Shown here: positions 42,254 to 52,838 of the stretch, piece by piece
Layout: every line of letters starts with the position of its first letter
Numbering within the stretch: position 1 is the stretch's first letter
NCBI GenBank assembly: GCA_004193555.1
Contig: RPGP01000040.1
Location: forward strand, 1,183,127 to 1,247,126
Length of the DNA stretch: 64,000 nt
Direction of reading: 5' to 3'
Origin: Desulfobacteraceae bacterium Eth-SRB1
Lineage (GTDB): Bacteria; Desulfobacterota; Desulfobacteria; Desulfobacterales; ETH-SRB1
Program-made: the position numbers and the translations under genes
Notes under the pieces: generated by a model
Told to the model about the DNA's origin: nothing
The model's database searches: none
Seen by the model: the letters and a program-made list of their open reading frames with translations, nothing else

Positions 42254-43579
42254 ATGAATTATGATACGTTAGATACGAAAATATCTGTTCTTGGCAAGGC
42301 AAGGATTCAAACGCCGTTGCAAGGGCAGGGTAGATTTCACAATGACAAGAATTTTATATCCGATAACATCAGGGTTGTAATTGATGTCAATGTAAATAGT
42401 CTTGTTAAGGCTGTTAAAAAGGGAAAGGAGCCGCCTTCCTTTGAATTGGCCGGGCCAAGAAAAAAAATATACTTTGATCCGAGCAAGCTAAGGTGCGCTC
42501 TTGTGGCTTGCGGTGGGCTTTGCCCTGGCCTGAACGGTATTATACGGGCAGTTGTGCTGGAACTTTATTATGGATATGGTGTGCATAATATATATGGCCT
42601 TCAGTATGGCCTTCAAGGGTTTATTCCTAAATATGGTCATGATATTTTGTCGCTGACACCGGGCGTTGTCGGTAACATAATTAGAAAAGGGGGGTCATTT
42701 CTTGGTTCTTCAAGGGGTCCCCAGGATATTGAGGAAATTGTTGATTGCCTGGAAAGAATGAACATCGGAGCGCTTTTTATGCTTGGTGGCGACGGAACCC
42801 TTATGGCTGCTGCGAAAATAGTAGATGTGATATCAAAAAGGGGCTTAAAGATAAGCGTCATAGGGATACCAAAGACAATTGATAACGATATATTTATGGT
42901 ATCCAAATCTTTTGGCTTTGATACGGCTGTTGACGTGGCTACCCAATCGATCAGGGCGGCTCATAACGAAGCAATGGGATTCCCAAACGGAATAGGTCTG
43001 ATAAAGCTGATGGGCAGGCATTCCGGCTTCATAGCGGCAACAGCTTCACTCGCTCAGCAGGATGTTAATTTTGTGCTGGTACCCGAAGTCGATGTTGATT
43101 TGCATGGGCCGGGCGGGTTTCTGTCTGCTCTTGAAAAACGGCTGGAACTCAGGGGGCATGCGGTGATAGTAGTGGCGGAAGGAGCGGGCCAGAGTTTGTT
43201 TGAAGAAAAAAAAGAACTGCGTGATCCGTCAGGGAATATAAAACTGCAGGATATCGGCCCGTTTCTGAAAAATGAGATATTATCCTATTTTGAGGCAAAA
43301 AACATTAGAATTACACTTAAATATATAGATCCAAGCTACATAATAAGGAGCCTTCCAGCCAATTCCAACGATCATGTGTTTTGCAGCTTCCTTGGACGCG
43401 ATGCTGTTCATGCGGCTATGGCCGGGAAAACAGGGATGCTGATCGGCCACTGGAATAATCATTTTGTGCATATTCCCATTAAAGCATCCGCGGGAAAACG
43501 GAAAAGTATTGATCCTGACGGGAAGTTGTGGCTCAGCGTTCTTGAAGCAACAGGGCAGGGTTCATTGAGGAATGAATGA
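42254..43579 (+). CDS. 6-phosphofructokinase (PfkA family, GGDG/PKTIDND type)
   Basis: A 441-aa phosphofructokinase phosphorylating fructose 6-phosphate. The phosphoryl-donor motif is MLGGDGTLMAAA (Gly at the position where PPi enzymes have Asp) while the catalytic loop is IPKTIDND (Lys, as in PPi-type and trypanosomal enzymes). This mixed signature usually marks ATP-dependent enzymes of the long/trypanosomal-like group. Other motifs: VACGGLCPGLNGIIRAVV, GSSRGP, MGRHSGFIAATASLA. It is 12 bp after kdsD, likely the same operon. The donor (ATP or PPi) is inferred, not shown. Confidence 0.9.
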   Translation: MNYDTLDTKISVLGKARIQTPLQGQGRFHNDKNFISDNIRVVIDVNVNSLVKAVKKGKEPPSFELAGPRKKIYFDPSKLRCALVACGGLCPGLNGIIRAVVLELYYGYGVHNIYGLQYGLQGFIPKYGHDILSLTPGVVGNIIRKGGSFLGSSRGPQDIEEIVDCLERMNIGALFMLGGDGTLMAAAKIVDVISKRGLKISVIGIPKTIDNDIFMVSKSFGFDTAVDVATQSIRAAHNEAMGFPNGIGLIKLMGRHSGFIAATASLAQQDVNFVLVPEVDVDLHGPGGFLSALEKRLELRGHAVIVVAEGAGQSLFEEKKELRDPSGNIKLQDIGPFLKNEILSYFEAKNIRITLKYIDPSYIIRSLPANSNDHVFCSFLGRDAVHAAMAGKTGMLIGHWNNHFVHIPIKASAGKRKSIDPDGKLWLSVLEATGQGSLRNE

Positions 43580-43586
43580 TTGATAG

Positions 43587-43788
43587 CTTCGTAAAAAGTC
43601 AAAAAAACCACTTTTTACGAAACGTGTTAAGTGTTAGGTGTTAAGATGAAACAATTCTTTTGAACATCGAACATCGAACGCCGAACGTTGAACATCGAAT
43701 GATGAAATCGCTTTGCTCTGCCAGTTTATAAATTGGCAGAATTCCTTATTCAAAATTCGATGTTGGACGTTCGATGTTGGACGTTCAT
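43587..43788. repeat. Composite repeat: GTAAAAAGT hairpin, GTTAAGT arm and AACATCG-type inverted repeat
   Basis: A hairpin CTTCGTAAAAAGT / ACTTTTTACGAA (43587-43622) abuts a single GTGTTAAGTGTTAGGTG arm (43624-43650), followed by the AACATCG-family inverted repeat (43662-43788) with core CAGTTTATAAATTGGCAG, nearly the same as at 34228-34393. It sits between convergent pfk and waaA and could terminate both. Confidence 0.8.
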
Positions 43789-43831
43789 AGCCTTTTAGCT
43801 TGATAGTATAGGAATTAAAACAAAATCTTGT

Positions 43832-45181
43832 TTATCCTGTTATCCTGTCAGAATTTTTTTCAAAGGTTTCTTTAAGTAAGCGGTATATTACCAATGCATG
43901 TTTATCGGCTGCTCCCCTGTGTGACATCACGGCATTTCTTGCCTGATGGCCGATAATATCAGCCTGGTGTGGATTGGTAAAATAGTATAGCGCTTTTTCA
44001 GTTAGTTCGTTGCCGTCCTTTACCTGAATGCCGCCGCCTGTTTTATCGAGAAGATCCTTTGCGTCAAGAAAGTCATCCATTGAAGGGCCATAGAGCACCG
44101 GTTTGCCCCAGACTGCTGCTTCAAGAATGTTTTGACCGCCCAACGGCGCCAGACTTCCCCCGCAAAATACTATTGAAGCAATACTGTAAACGGCTTGCAG
44201 CTCTCCGATCGTATCCATGATAACCACAGGGGCTGTCCGTAAACGATCTTTGTTGTCAAGGTCGCTTCTAAGCTGGCATGAAAAACCATGTTTCTTAACC
44301 AGAGCTTCTATCTGCCGGGTTCTTTCTACATGCCTTGGCGCAAGAATCAATACGGTTTTGGGAAATGATTGAATAATCCGGCGATAAACATCGAGAATGA
44401 TTTCTTCTTCTGAACTTCGAGTGCTTCCGGCTATAAAAACCGGATCATCTCCATTTAAGTTATATAAAGCCATATATTTAGCTTTAAGAGTTTCATCGGT
44501 TGTATTTAATAAAAGGTCGTATTTTGCATTTCCGTTAACTACTATTCTGTCCTGAGAAGCGCCGATTTCTCTTATCCTGCGCGCATCTGCATCGTGAATC
44601 ATGCTGAATGCATCGACATGCTTTAAGGTTTCTTTTATTAATGGCCGTATTTTTAAGTACCTGTTTACAGATCGAACAGAAATTCTGCCATTTATAATTG
44701 CTGTTTTTATACCTGTTCTGTGAGCCTCAACAAGCCAGTTTGGCCAGATTTCGGTCTCAAGGCATACAAGGATGTCAGGTTTTAATGTGGACAGGGCTTT
44801 ACGTGCGGAAAGAATAAAATCAAACGGTGCAAAAATTGGAGTCACCATTGAGCGGAATTTACAGGCACGGAGCCTGGTTGTTGCAAAGTCCTGCCCGTGC
44901 CGGGTTGTGGTTGAAAGAATAATTGAGCAATCCGGCATTAAAGAGGCCAGGGATTCAATAATTGCCACAGCAGCGCTAACCTCTCCTACAGATACAGCAT
45001 GGATCCATATTCGCGGTGAACCTGTAATGTTGTTGCCAAGATTGTCAGGGTATATTCCGAGACGCTGGCTTATGCTTTTGCGATGCCTGCCGGTTATGTA
45101 TGAATAAAGCCAGAATGGAGGGAAAAGTAATAGAAAAAAGGCTGAGCTGAGATATTTGTATGATAGATAGGCGATATGCAT
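43832..45181 (-). CDS. waaA: 3-deoxy-D-manno-octulosonic acid (Kdo) transferase
   Basis: A 449-aa GT30 glycosyltransferase that adds Kdo from CMP-Kdo to lipid IVA on the inner face of the cytoplasmic membrane. It has an N-terminal membrane anchor (about 8-28), the acceptor-site motif IWIHAVSVGEVSAA with the catalytic Glu, STTTRHGQDFA, LETEIWPNWL, FIAGSTRSSEEE (CMP site), LAPRHVERT and FCGGSLAPLGGQNILEAAVWG. Length is typical. It indicates an LPS-bearing outer membrane and pairs functionally with kdsD across the convergent repeat region. Confidence 0.94.
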   Translation of the reverse strand: MHIAYLSYKYLSSAFFLLLFPPFWLYSYITGRHRKSISQRLGIYPDNLGNNITGSPRIWIHAVSVGEVSAAVAIIESLASLMPDCSIILSTTTRHGQDFATTRLRACKFRSMVTPIFAPFDFILSARKALSTLKPDILVCLETEIWPNWLVEAHRTGIKTAIINGRISVRSVNRYLKIRPLIKETLKHVDAFSMIHDADARRIREIGASQDRIVVNGNAKYDLLLNTTDETLKAKYMALYNLNGDDPVFIAGSTRSSEEEIILDVYRRIIQSFPKTVLILAPRHVERTRQIEALVKKHGFSCQLRSDLDNKDRLRTAPVVIMDTIGELQAVYSIASIVFCGGSLAPLGGQNILEAAVWGKPVLYGPSMDDFLDAKDLLDKTGGGIQVKDGNELTEKALYYFTNPHQADIIGHQARNAVMSHRGAADKHALVIYRLLKETFEKNSDRITG

Positions 45182-45203
45182 TAGGTGTTAACTGATGAGT
45201 TCA

Positions 45204-47171
45204 TCAATGTTCAAGTTCAACAAATTTATCCCCTTTTATTCGAAGAAGATAAAGTTTCTTCCGGACGTCACCGTTATTGTCAAATGAAGTGAGTCCTGTT
45301 ACGCCTTGAAAGTTGCGAAGGTTTATAAGCTCATTTTTCAGTTCGCTTCTGTATTGGATGTCGGGCCGGCTTGCCAGTTGAAATAATATTATGGCTGTGT
45401 CATAAGCTACGGCTTCAATAAATCCCGGTTTTTCCCCGAAGGTTTTTTCAAAATTTTCTACAAAAGATCTGACTTTTCTTGAAGAGCTTTCATCAAAGAA
45501 AACATCCGGCATTACGGAATTTTGCATATAGCGTCGTGCCATACTGATTAAAGAGTCGGAGTGCCAGAGATTTGTGCCGAAAAGATATACATCCCTGATA
45601 TCATAATATGCTAACTGAGGAATAATAAGCCCTGCCCGCTCCGGTGCATCGGGAATGAAGATGGCATCAAAATCTACAATGGCTTCAGGTTTTTCTTCAA
45701 CCTTGTCCTGTGCTTCGTCTTCTTCAATTTCTTTTTGTGTTTCATCCTCATTTTCGAGATCTTCTCCTTCTTTAATTTCAATTAATATGCCGGCATTTTT
45801 CAGGTCTTCGGGCACTTCATAGTAAAGTCCAACAAGCTTTTTAATAGGGTCTGCGAAATCCGTATCATCGACATTATATGATTCAACCCCTACAACCTTT
45901 CCTTCATAAGCTATAACATCATCCCAGAATAGATTCATAAAGGTTTTCCCATATTTGTCATCCGGATACAGAATTGCAATTCTGTTTATGCCAAGGCGTT
46001 CAAAAGCGTATGCCGCTATAGTTTGAACCTGCATCTTAGGGGTAAAGAAATTCCTGAAAACATAATCACCGATATCTGTAATATTACTCTTCTGGGTAAT
46101 AGTAATTATCGGTATCTTTTTGTTTTGCGCCTCAAAAGCCGCCGGCTCAGCAGTAAAAATCGGGCCAATAATCGCGGCAACCTGCTTTTCAAATAATTCA
46201 TTAACAGCTATGACAGCCTTTTCCGGATCGGAACATGTATCCTTTATTATTATTTTTACAGGTGATTGTATGTCATGAGAACTGAATTGATTTAGCGCAA
46301 GTTCGATACCTTTTAAAGCCTTTCTTCCGATATTGCCGGAAGGGCCGCTAAGGGGAAGCAAACATCCTATGGTATATCCGGCTTTCTTGCCGAGTTTCTC
46401 GATCAGGCTTTTTGCCTGCTTTGCATTTTCGTGCAATGGAAATTTTTCTACAAACTCGGCTAATATTTTTACTGCATCATCATACTGTTCTTCTCCTGCT
46501 TTACTAAGCCCTGATCGGTACATAAGATAGCCGGTTATCAGCCTGTCTTCCTTTCTGCTTAACAGGGATGTAATATCTGCCGTGTCAAGCAGGTTCACAG
46601 CTTTTTTCAGCTTTGCGAATACGCTTTGTTTCACCGGTTCTTTTGCCTTGTTATAAGCCAGAATGTAGTTGCCGGCGGCATCCATCGGAAAACCGGTTGC
46701 CATATATGTATCCCCGATCAGCGCGTATATTCTTAGAAGGTGAATCCTGGAAAGATCGTATTTCAGCGTGTTTTCCGAATGTTTTATCACTTCGCCGTAC
46801 CGGCCTTCGTTGTAAAAGGTGATAAGTATTTCAACCCTGGCATAAGCCACAAAGGGGCTTTTCGGATATTCTGCAATCAGCCGTTTATAGTTAGTGCGCG
46901 CGTTTTCATTTTTGCCAAGCTTTGTAAAGATTGCGCCTGTCTTTATTAACGCAGCATCGGCCAGACGGCCATCAGGAAATTGGGAAAGATATTCGTTGTA
47001 TGTTGTAAGGGCTTTTTCATACGATTTTGACTGGAACATTTTTTCAGCGCTTGAATAGAGGGCGTCCCCTGGTTCGAGATGCACAGGCCTGGAGGGAATA
47101 ATCTGTTTTGCCGCACATGCCTGGAGAAAGAAGACAGCGGCAATTAATATCATCTGGTATTTTGGTTTCAT
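45204..47171 (-). CDS. Lipoprotein with TPR repeats and substrate-binding fold (LpoA/LppC-like)
   Basis: A 655-aa predicted outer-membrane lipoprotein: signal MKPKYQMILIAAVFFLQACA with lipobox LQAC, TPR-like helices (about 35-260: SAEKMFQSKSYEKALTTYNE, ILITFYNEGRYGEVIKH), then a type I periplasmic binding fold (about 270-650: IGCLLPLSGPSGNIGRKALK, AAIIGPIFTAEPAAFEAQN, RIAILYPDDKYGKTFMNLFW). An acidic insert of about 35 residues (GEDLENEDETQKEIEEDEAQ and onward) is specific. The architecture matches LpoA-type penicillin-binding-protein activators; an alternative is an amino-acid-type receptor. It lies between waaA and a PilZ gene on the same strand. Confidence 0.85.
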   Translation of the reverse strand: MKPKYQMILIAAVFFLQACAAKQIIPSRPVHLEPGDALYSSAEKMFQSKSYEKALTTYNEYLSQFPDGRLADAALIKTGAIFTKLGKNENARTNYKRLIAEYPKSPFVAYARVEILITFYNEGRYGEVIKHSENTLKYDLSRIHLLRIYALIGDTYMATGFPMDAAGNYILAYNKAKEPVKQSVFAKLKKAVNLLDTADITSLLSRKEDRLITGYLMYRSGLSKAGEEQYDDAVKILAEFVEKFPLHENAKQAKSLIEKLGKKAGYTIGCLLPLSGPSGNIGRKALKGIELALNQFSSHDIQSPVKIIIKDTCSDPEKAVIAVNELFEKQVAAIIGPIFTAEPAAFEAQNKKIPIITITQKSNITDIGDYVFRNFFTPKMQVQTIAAYAFERLGINRIAILYPDDKYGKTFMNLFWDDVIAYEGKVVGVESYNVDDTDFADPIKKLVGLYYEVPEDLKNAGILIEIKEGEDLENEDETQKEIEEDEAQDKVEEKPEAIVDFDAIFIPDAPERAGLIIPQLAYYDIRDVYLFGTNLWHSDSLISMARRYMQNSVMPDVFFDESSSRKVRSFVENFEKTFGEKPGFIEAVAYDTAIILFQLASRPDIQYRSELKNELINLRNFQGVTGLTSFDNNGDVRKKLYLLRIKGDKFVELEH

Positions 47172-47174
47172 ATC

Positions 47175-47525
47175 TTAATCGGAACTCCGGTTTATTGATA
47201 AGCCGACGAAATAATGCTCCTTAAACAGTCCTTGATCGTCTTTTGTGATATGTCTGATTTCTGTTTTTAAGAATTCTTCCTGGTTGGAAAGGCCATCTTT
47301 AAAGTATTTCATGTTCAATATATCCCCGACCTCTAAATGGTTCAATATGTCGGAATTTTCTTTAACCAGAATACACACTCCATGTCGGGACATATTCCAT
47401 ATTTTGAATTGATAAGCATAGTCAAGGCCGGTTTTTGAAATTTCTACCCGATAAAATTCATCGATTTTCGTTCTGGGTTCGGATCTTTTCTGTTCCCGTT
47501 TACTAATTACAGTATCATCCTGCAT
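47175..47525 (-). CDS. PilZ domain protein
   Basis: A 116-aa protein with a PilZ-type domain: basic N-terminus (KREQKRSEPRTKIDEFYRVE) with a partial RxxxR c-di-GMP motif, the D/NxSxxG equivalent IWNMSRHGVCILV and a C-terminal YFVGLSINRSSD. The second motif reads NMSRHG, which fits the consensus. It probably binds cyclic di-GMP and controls an envelope process. It is 3 bp upstream of the LpoA-like gene with a strong AAGGAGG site. Confidence 0.75.
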   Translation of the reverse strand: MQDDTVISKREQKRSEPRTKIDEFYRVEISKTGLDYAYQFKIWNMSRHGVCILVKENSDILNHLEVGDILNMKYFKDGLSNQEEFLKTEIRHITKDDQGLFKEHYFVGLSINRSSD

Positions 47526-48287
47526 GGTTTAACCTCCTTGCCAATTATTTTACGAAAACTTTGTAAAATTTAGACTATTACCGGCAAAATTCAAAGGTCT
47601 CAAAAAGTCAAATTTATCCTGTTTTAAATAACTCCTTTTAATTTTTTTAACAATATAAAAAAAGTTCATGTAAAATCAAGGTTTGAAGTCGTTGTGACTA
47701 TTGCGTACCTTTTTGCTTTATTTTGTCATAAAAGATGCAGAACATATAGTGCTTCTAAAATATTCTCCGGACAACCCAAAAGCATGAGAAACAGCATGTT
47801 CTATAAATTCACTAAGTTAGGACGATCAGCCCGAATAAGGAAGCGATTTTGAGAATACATAGGATATGCTGGAATAGAAAAATTTGATATTTTTTTTAAA
47901 AAAAGGCATAATAACATAATAATTAATTAGGTGGATAGGTTAAGGTTGAAAAGCTCAAAGGGAAAGAGCATAGAGCGGAGAGCACAGAGGAAAGGGTTAG
48001 AGCAGAGAGTATAAAGGCAGGCCAGAGATTGGTGCAGCGTCAGGTGTTGAGCATTAAGTACCTGATATAGCATTATCTTAACACTTATTACTTAATACTT
48101 GATGAACTCGTAAAAAGTCGATTTCATCAAGTGTTAAGTGTTAGGTGTTAAGATAAAACAATTTAATTGTTATATCAGGTTCTTAACACTTAACAACTGA
48201 CACTTAACACGTTTTGTAAAAAGTGGTTTTTCGACTTTTTACGAATTCATCAATACTTAATGCCTAATTTGATTCAGGGGGGATAAT
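47526..48287. repeat. Long intergenic region with GTTAAGT-family repeat cluster
   Basis: No gene in about 760 bp. The left 500 bp is AT-rich and featureless to me. From 48039 to 48265 there are two nested sets of GTGTTAAGTGTTAGGTG arms and their inverses, with the TCGTAAAAAGTCGATTTCATC motif on one side and GTAAAAAGTGGTTTTTCGAC on the other, forming a long potential stem just upstream of the DJ-1 gene. Confidence 0.75.
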
Positions 48288-48839
48288 ATGTCTAAAAAAG
48301 TGTTGGTTCCGATAGCGCACGGCATCGAAGAAATAGAGGCAGCATGCATCATTGATGTGTTGAGAAGGGCGGGCGCTTCTGTGACTGTTGCATCCGTGGA
48401 CAAATTACAGGTTACCGCAGCACATGGAGTAAAACTTGTTGCAGACAAACTTATTTCTGACTGCACGGAGATCGTGTATGACTTAATTGCTTTACCGGGC
48501 GGTATGCCCGGAGCTGAGCGGTTGCGTGACTCAAAAAAACTGAAGCTGATGTTAAAACGCCAGCAGCGCGAAGAAAGATTGTATGCGGCTATTTGCGCCT
48601 CTCCTGCGGTTGTTTTTCAGCGTCATGGATTAATAGGCCGGAGAAAAGCGACCTGTTATCCGAGTTTTGCGAAGGAACTTGATAATATCGATGCAGTTCA
48701 GTCCCGGGTAGTAGTGGATGATAAATGTATTACAAGTCAGGGGCCGGGCACTGCTCTGGAGTTTACAATAAAGTTGGTAGAACTGCTTTATGGCAAGCAA
48801 AAAGCAAAAGAGGTGGCCTTGCCAATGCTGGCCGGATAG
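48288..48839 (+). CDS. DJ-1/PfpI family protein
   Basis: A 183-aa DJ-1/ThiJ-type protein: MSKKVLVPIAHGIEEIEAAC with the conserved acidic residue, DLIALPGGMPGAERLRDSKK, and the nucleophile-elbow Cys in YAAICASPAVVF, then ITSQGPGTALEFTIKLVELL. The family includes glyoxalase III/deglycase-like and chaperone activities. The reactive Cys is present, supporting an enzymatic or redox-sensor role in the cytoplasm. Preceded by GGGGG(A)TAATATG. Confidence 0.92.
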   Translation: MSKKVLVPIAHGIEEIEAACIIDVLRRAGASVTVASVDKLQVTAAHGVKLVADKLISDCTEIVYDLIALPGGMPGAERLRDSKKLKLMLKRQQREERLYAAICASPAVVFQRHGLIGRRKATCYPSFAKELDNIDAVQSRVVVDDKCITSQGPGTALEFTIKLVELLYGKQKAKEVALPMLAG

Positions 48840-48841
48840 TT

Positions 48842-48986
48842 AGTGTCCATCCACAAATGGCATCTTTCGGCCACTGGCGGCGTTCTCGCTTTTTTGCAAT
48901 CCTCGGAATAGGCGCACTATGCCTGCGGTTGCAAAAACGCTCGAGCCTTGCCATGAACCAAAATCTACCACTTGTGGACGGACACC
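48842..48986. repeat. MITE-like palindromic element (145 bp)
   Basis: Ends AGTGTCCATCCACAAATGG (48842-48860) and CCACTTGTGGACGGACACC (48968-48986) are inverted with 16 of 19 matches. The interior has an inverted CGCTTTTTTGCAA/TTGCAAAAACG pair and no gene. It starts 2 bp after the DJ-1 stop codon and could act as its terminator. Confidence 0.65.
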
Positions 48987-49006
48987 ATTTGGTTCATTTG
49001 AAAAAA

Positions 49007-49035
49007 CTGTAAATCGACAACCGTGAACTGTTACA
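49007..49035. repeat. Single arm of the CCGTGAA 7-bp repeat family
   Basis: AACTGTAAATCGACAACCGTG with further AACTGTT, the same family as 15394-15463 and 62069-62172, lying just before the ribosome-binding site of the first sensor kinase. Confidence 0.5.
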
Positions 49036-49052
49036 TAAATGAGGTGAGATCT

Positions 49053-52000
49053 GTGAAAATTAAACATTTTTATAAGTTCTCAGTATTTAATGTCTGCTTG
49101 ACCATTATCTTATTCTTTACTTTGGTGACCGCATGTATTGCTCTGGCAAATGACGATCAAGTCAAAATCGGTGTTCTTGCTATAAGAGGACATGAGTTGT
49201 GCACGCAAAAATGGTCGCTTAGCGCTGAATATCTTACATCTAAGATTCCGGGCAAGACTTTTGTGATTAAACTGCTTGATTATGACCAAATTTACTCTTC
49301 TGTTGAAAAAGGAGAAGTCGATTTTATTCTGGCCAACTCATCCTTCTATGTGGAGCTTGAACACTGGTATGGGGCAAACCGTATTGCTACATTTAAAAAC
49401 CGATGTCTCGACAGCTTTTGTACAAAATTTTGCGGGGTGATTTTCTGGAAGGCGGATCGGAGCGACATGCGGCAGATGAATGATCTCAAAGGAAAGACCT
49501 TCATGGCCACAGCAGAAGGCTCTTTGGGGGGCTGGAGGATGGCATGGCGGGAATTGAAAGAAAGAGATATTGATCCGTATAGCGACTTCAAAGATCTTAA
49601 ATTTGGCGGCACACAGGACGTTGTCGTTTATGCGGTCAGAGACGGCAAGGTAGATGCTGGAACAGTAAGAGCCGATACATTCATGCAAATGCATACCGAA
49701 GGAAAGATCGATATTCAAAACTTTTATGTGCTGCCTTATGAACTTGTTCGAGAAGACACTGGCTGCCCGGATTGCGCGCCATTTTCTCACTCAACCCGAG
49801 CATATCCGGAATGGCCGATGGCAAAAGTCAAACACACGCAGGATGAATTAGCGGAAAAAGTTGCCATAGCCCTGATCGAAATGCCTGAGACCTCACCTGC
49901 GGCCATAGCGGCAGAATGCGGCGGATGGACCATACCAATGAACTACCAGTCTGTGCATGAGTGTTTGAAGTATCTGCAGGTCGGCCCTTACAAGGATTTG
50001 GGTAAAATAACCCTGACAGATGTTGTGAAAAACTATTGGCATCTGATTTTACTTATCATATTATCATTTCTAATAATGTCTGTTTTTATCTTTGTGATCC
50101 AAAAACTAAACAGAAAACTTAAAGCATCTCATGTCAAATTGCAAGAAGAGGCCGACGTTACAAACCGGATGGCTGCAGAGTTAGAGGATGCAAGAGCCTA
50201 TACCCGTGGACTTATCGAAAGCAGCCCCGATGCGCTTGTCACTTTCGACGAAAGAGGCATTATTACCGATGTGAACGAACAGACGATCAAACTTGCCGGA
50301 TGCGCCCGTGAAGAATTGATCGGCAGTCAATTTTGTAAATACTTTACGGATCAGGAAAAAGCTTGTCTGGGGGTAAAAAAGGCTTTTGAGGAAGGAAAAG
50401 TAACAGACTACGAGCTTGTGATAAAATCGAAGACAGGCGATAAGACAGAGCTTTCTTATAATGCCATAGTATATAGGTATGAGAAAGGACAGGTCAGAGG
50501 GGTCTTCGCAGCAGCGAGAGATATAAGTGAAAGTAAGCTGGTTGAAAATGAGTTAAAAGAGGCCAAGGAAGCTGCCGAGACCGCGACCCATGCCAAGAGC
50601 GAGTTTTTAGCCAACATGAGCCACGAAATCCGGACACCAATGAACGGCGTCATTGCCGCCACAGACCTTGCTCTCTCCGAGGAACTCTCTCCAAAAGTGA
50701 AACATTACATGAAAATAATTCACTCCTCGGCCTATTCACTCCTCGGAATAATTAACGATATCCTCGACTTCTCAAAGATCGAGGCCGACAAACTCCAACT
50801 GGAAAAACGCTCCTTCTGGTTAGACGATGTGTTGTGTAGTGTAATGGACGTTTTTTTCCACAAGGCCATCGAGAAGAAAATCGAAATCGTTGTGGATATC
50901 GACCCTGATACGCCCAAGGCCCTGATCGGCGATTCCCTGCGCCTTCAGCAAATTCTCAAGAATCTAATAGATAACGCGATTAAATTTACGGACAGAGGAG
51001 GAGTCATCGTTCTTGGGGTGAAAATTTCGGAGCAATTCTCAGCCCAGGTAATACTAAAATTTTTTGTAAAAGATACAGGCGTGGGAATAGCTCCTGAACA
51101 CCTCTCCAAACTCTTTAAACCTTTTTGCCAGGCTGATTCATCCACAACGCGGAAATACGAGGGTACCGGACTTGGATTATGTATTTGTAAACAATTAGTC
51201 AATATGCTGGACGGCAATATCTGGGTTGAAAGTGAATTGGGAAAAGGGACTGTTTTCACCTTCACAGCGAGTTTCGGCCGGCAAATCACGCAGCGGCAAA
51301 GAGAACTAATCGTCCCTCCGGATATTAAAGCTTTAAATGTGCTGGTCATAGACGATTGCGCGGTCAGCAGAGACATCGTGCAAAAAATGTTAGAATCTTT
51401 CGGTTTTCGGGCGGAATCGGTCTCCTCCGGAGAGGAATCGCTGAACATACTGAAAGAAAATCAGACTCGTAAAGAACCGTTTGAACTAATCGTGATAGAT
51501 TGGTTAATGCCCGGGCTGGATGGAATCGAAACTTCAAGAAGAATCAGAATGGAATTGAAGCTAAGCATCCCTATAATACTGATGACCGCTTTTGGAAAAG
51601 AGAATGAAAAGCTGGACGCCGAAAGAGTCGGAATCAATTGTTTTCTTACAAAACCGATATACCAGTCAGAGTTTTTTAACGCTATTATGGATGCCTTTGG
51701 AAAAGAGGCGAGGGTAGCTACAAGACCGGAAACACCTATCATCACCAAGACATCTATTTACAAAAAGCGCCTGCAGGGAATCCGGATTCTTGTGGCTGAA
51801 GACAATCCCACTAACCAGGAAATAGCATTGGCGATACTTGAAGGAGCGGGAATTGTCGCCGAAATTGCCGATAATGGAAAAAAGGCGGTCGAGGCTGTCC
51901 GAAAAGGTCGATTTGACGCCGTGCTAATGGACATCCAGATGCCGGAAATGGACGGATATGAGGCAACCAAAATGATTCGGAAAGACCCGAAATTTAAATC

Positions 52001-52838
52001 CCTTCCGATCATCGCCATGACCGCCCATGCCATGGAAGGTGATGAGGAAAAGTGCCTGGGAGCCGGAATGGACGGATACGTCTCCAAACCGATCAATCAG
52101 GACAGATTGTTTCACGCTATATGGAAATCCTTAAAACACACAGGAAGACTGCCGCATACCGGAGAACCGGAAGATATACCTGAAAAACCGGCAATGGAGA
52201 CCGGAGATCTGCTTCCGGCAACACTACCGGGAATCAACATTCAAGATTCCTTAAAGGCGCTGAATATCGGCGCCGATGTCTTTAAGCAGATACTGATAGG
52301 ATTCCTTACTAACAATAAGGATACCGCAGACAATATAAAGGATCTATTTGAAAAAAAAGATTGGGAATCACTTATGCATGTAGCTCACAGCCTCAAAGGG
52401 AGCGCCGGCAATATTGGAGCCAATGATTTGCAAGACGCGGCCTTTCAGCTTGAAAAAGCAAGCAGGAAAGAATCTGCAAATCCACCGGAAAAAAATCTGG
52501 CCGACAATGTAGTGACGGCGCTGAGCCAGGCGCTGGAATCTTTACATGCTCTTGCTGATACTGAAAAAGGCCCTGTCTGCGTGCGACGCACAGGCAGGGA
52601 GCCGTTAGACGTTAAAGCGGAGACAGTTGATCCGGCACAGGTCATCATACCCTTATTAAAACAGCTTGCCGATGCCCTCGATCTTGCCGATCCGGTGGAG
52701 ATTACAAAGCATATGGATGCGGTCAGGGGACATCTTAACAGATCGATCCTGCAGAATCTTGAAAAACAGATAAACGAATATAATTACGACAGGGCTCTGA
52801 AAACCATTAAAGGGATCAGGGAAAATATAGAAATTTAG
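49053..52838 (+). CDS. Hybrid sensor histidine kinase with PhnD-like sensor, PAS, two REC and Hpt
   Basis: About 1,261 aa, GTG start after GAGGTGAG. Order: signal/TM (about 5-28), periplasmic PhnD-like solute-binding domain (about 35-310; [36 protein letters not shown]-type core), TM (about 330-352), PAS (about 385-490), HisKA with phospho-His in [11 protein letters not shown] (about 523), HATPase ([10 protein letters not shown], about 636), REC1 ([11 protein letters not shown], Asp about 816), REC2 ([10 protein letters not shown], about 959), Hpt ([10 protein letters not shown], His about 1,111) and a C-terminal helical tail. A complete internal phosphorelay. The sensor likely binds an oxyanion or organic ligand; conserved Cys ([11 protein letters not shown]) are unusual. 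It is a tandem paralogue of the next gene. Confidence 0.92.
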   Translation: MKIKHFYKFSVFNVCLTIILFFTLVTACIALANDDQVKIGVLAIRGHELCTQKWSLSAEYLTSKIPGKTFVIKLLDYDQIYSSVEKGEVDFILANSSFYVELEHWYGANRIATFKNRCLDSFCTKFCGVIFWKADRSDMRQMNDLKGKTFMATAEGSLGGWRMAWRELKERDIDPYSDFKDLKFGGTQDVVVYAVRDGKVDAGTVRADTFMQMHTEGKIDIQNFYVLPYELVREDTGCPDCAPFSHSTRAYPEWPMAKVKHTQDELAEKVAIALIEMPETSPAAIAAECGGWTIPMNYQSVHECLKYLQVGPYKDLGKITLTDVVKNYWHLILLIILSFLIMSVFIFVIQKLNRKLKASHVKLQEEADVTNRMAAELEDARAYTRGLIESSPDALVTFDERGIITDVNEQTIKLAGCAREELIGSQFCKYFTDQEKACLGVKKAFEEGKVTDYELVIKSKTGDKTELSYNAIVYRYEKGQVRGVFAAARDISESKLVENELKEAKEAAETATHAKSEFLANMSHEIRTPMNGVIAATDLALSEELSPKVKHYMKIIHSSAYSLLGIINDILDFSKIEADKLQLEKRSFWLDDVLCSVMDVFFHKAIEKKIEIVVDIDPDTPKALIGDSLRLQQILKNLIDNAIKFTDRGGVIVLGVKISEQFSAQVILKFFVKDTGVGIAPEHLSKLFKPFCQADSSTTRKYEGTGLGLCICKQLVNMLDGNIWVESELGKGTVFTFTASFGRQITQRQRELIVPPDIKALNVLVIDDCAVSRDIVQKMLESFGFRAESVSSGEESLNILKENQTRKEPFELIVIDWLMPGLDGIETSRRIRMELKLSIPIILMTAFGKENEKLDAERVGINCFLTKPIYQSEFFNAIMDAFGKEARVATRPETPIITKTSIYKKRLQGIRILVAEDNPTNQEIALAILEGAGIVAEIADNGKKAVEAVRKGRFDAVLMDIQMPEMDGYEATKMIRKDPKFKSLPIIAMTAHAMEGDEEKCLGAGMDGYVSKPINQDRLFHAIWKSLKHTGRLPHTGEPEDIPEKPAMETGDLLPATLPGINIQDSLKALNIGADVFKQILIGFLTNNKDTADNIKDLFEKKDWESLMHVAHSLKGSAGNIGANDLQDAAFQLEKASRKESANPPEKNLADNVVTALSQALESLHALADTEKGPVCVRRTGREPLDVKAETVDPAQVIIPLLKQLADALDLADPVEITKHMDAVRGHLNRSILQNLEKQINEYNYDRALKTIKGIRENIEI
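52572..52599. repeat. Palindrome inside the first kinase gene
   Basis: CCTGTCTGCGTGCG followed by ACGCACAGGCAGGG, a near-perfect hairpin read in frame as [13 protein letters not shown] between the Hpt domain and the C-terminal tail. An identical copy is at the same place in the second kinase gene. Confidence 0.7.

Noticed and set aside
50945-52096. Minus-strand ORFs of 95-167 codons opposite the first sensor kinase
   Set aside because: Shadows of the kinase and receiver domains; Ser/Ile-rich with no recognisable fold.
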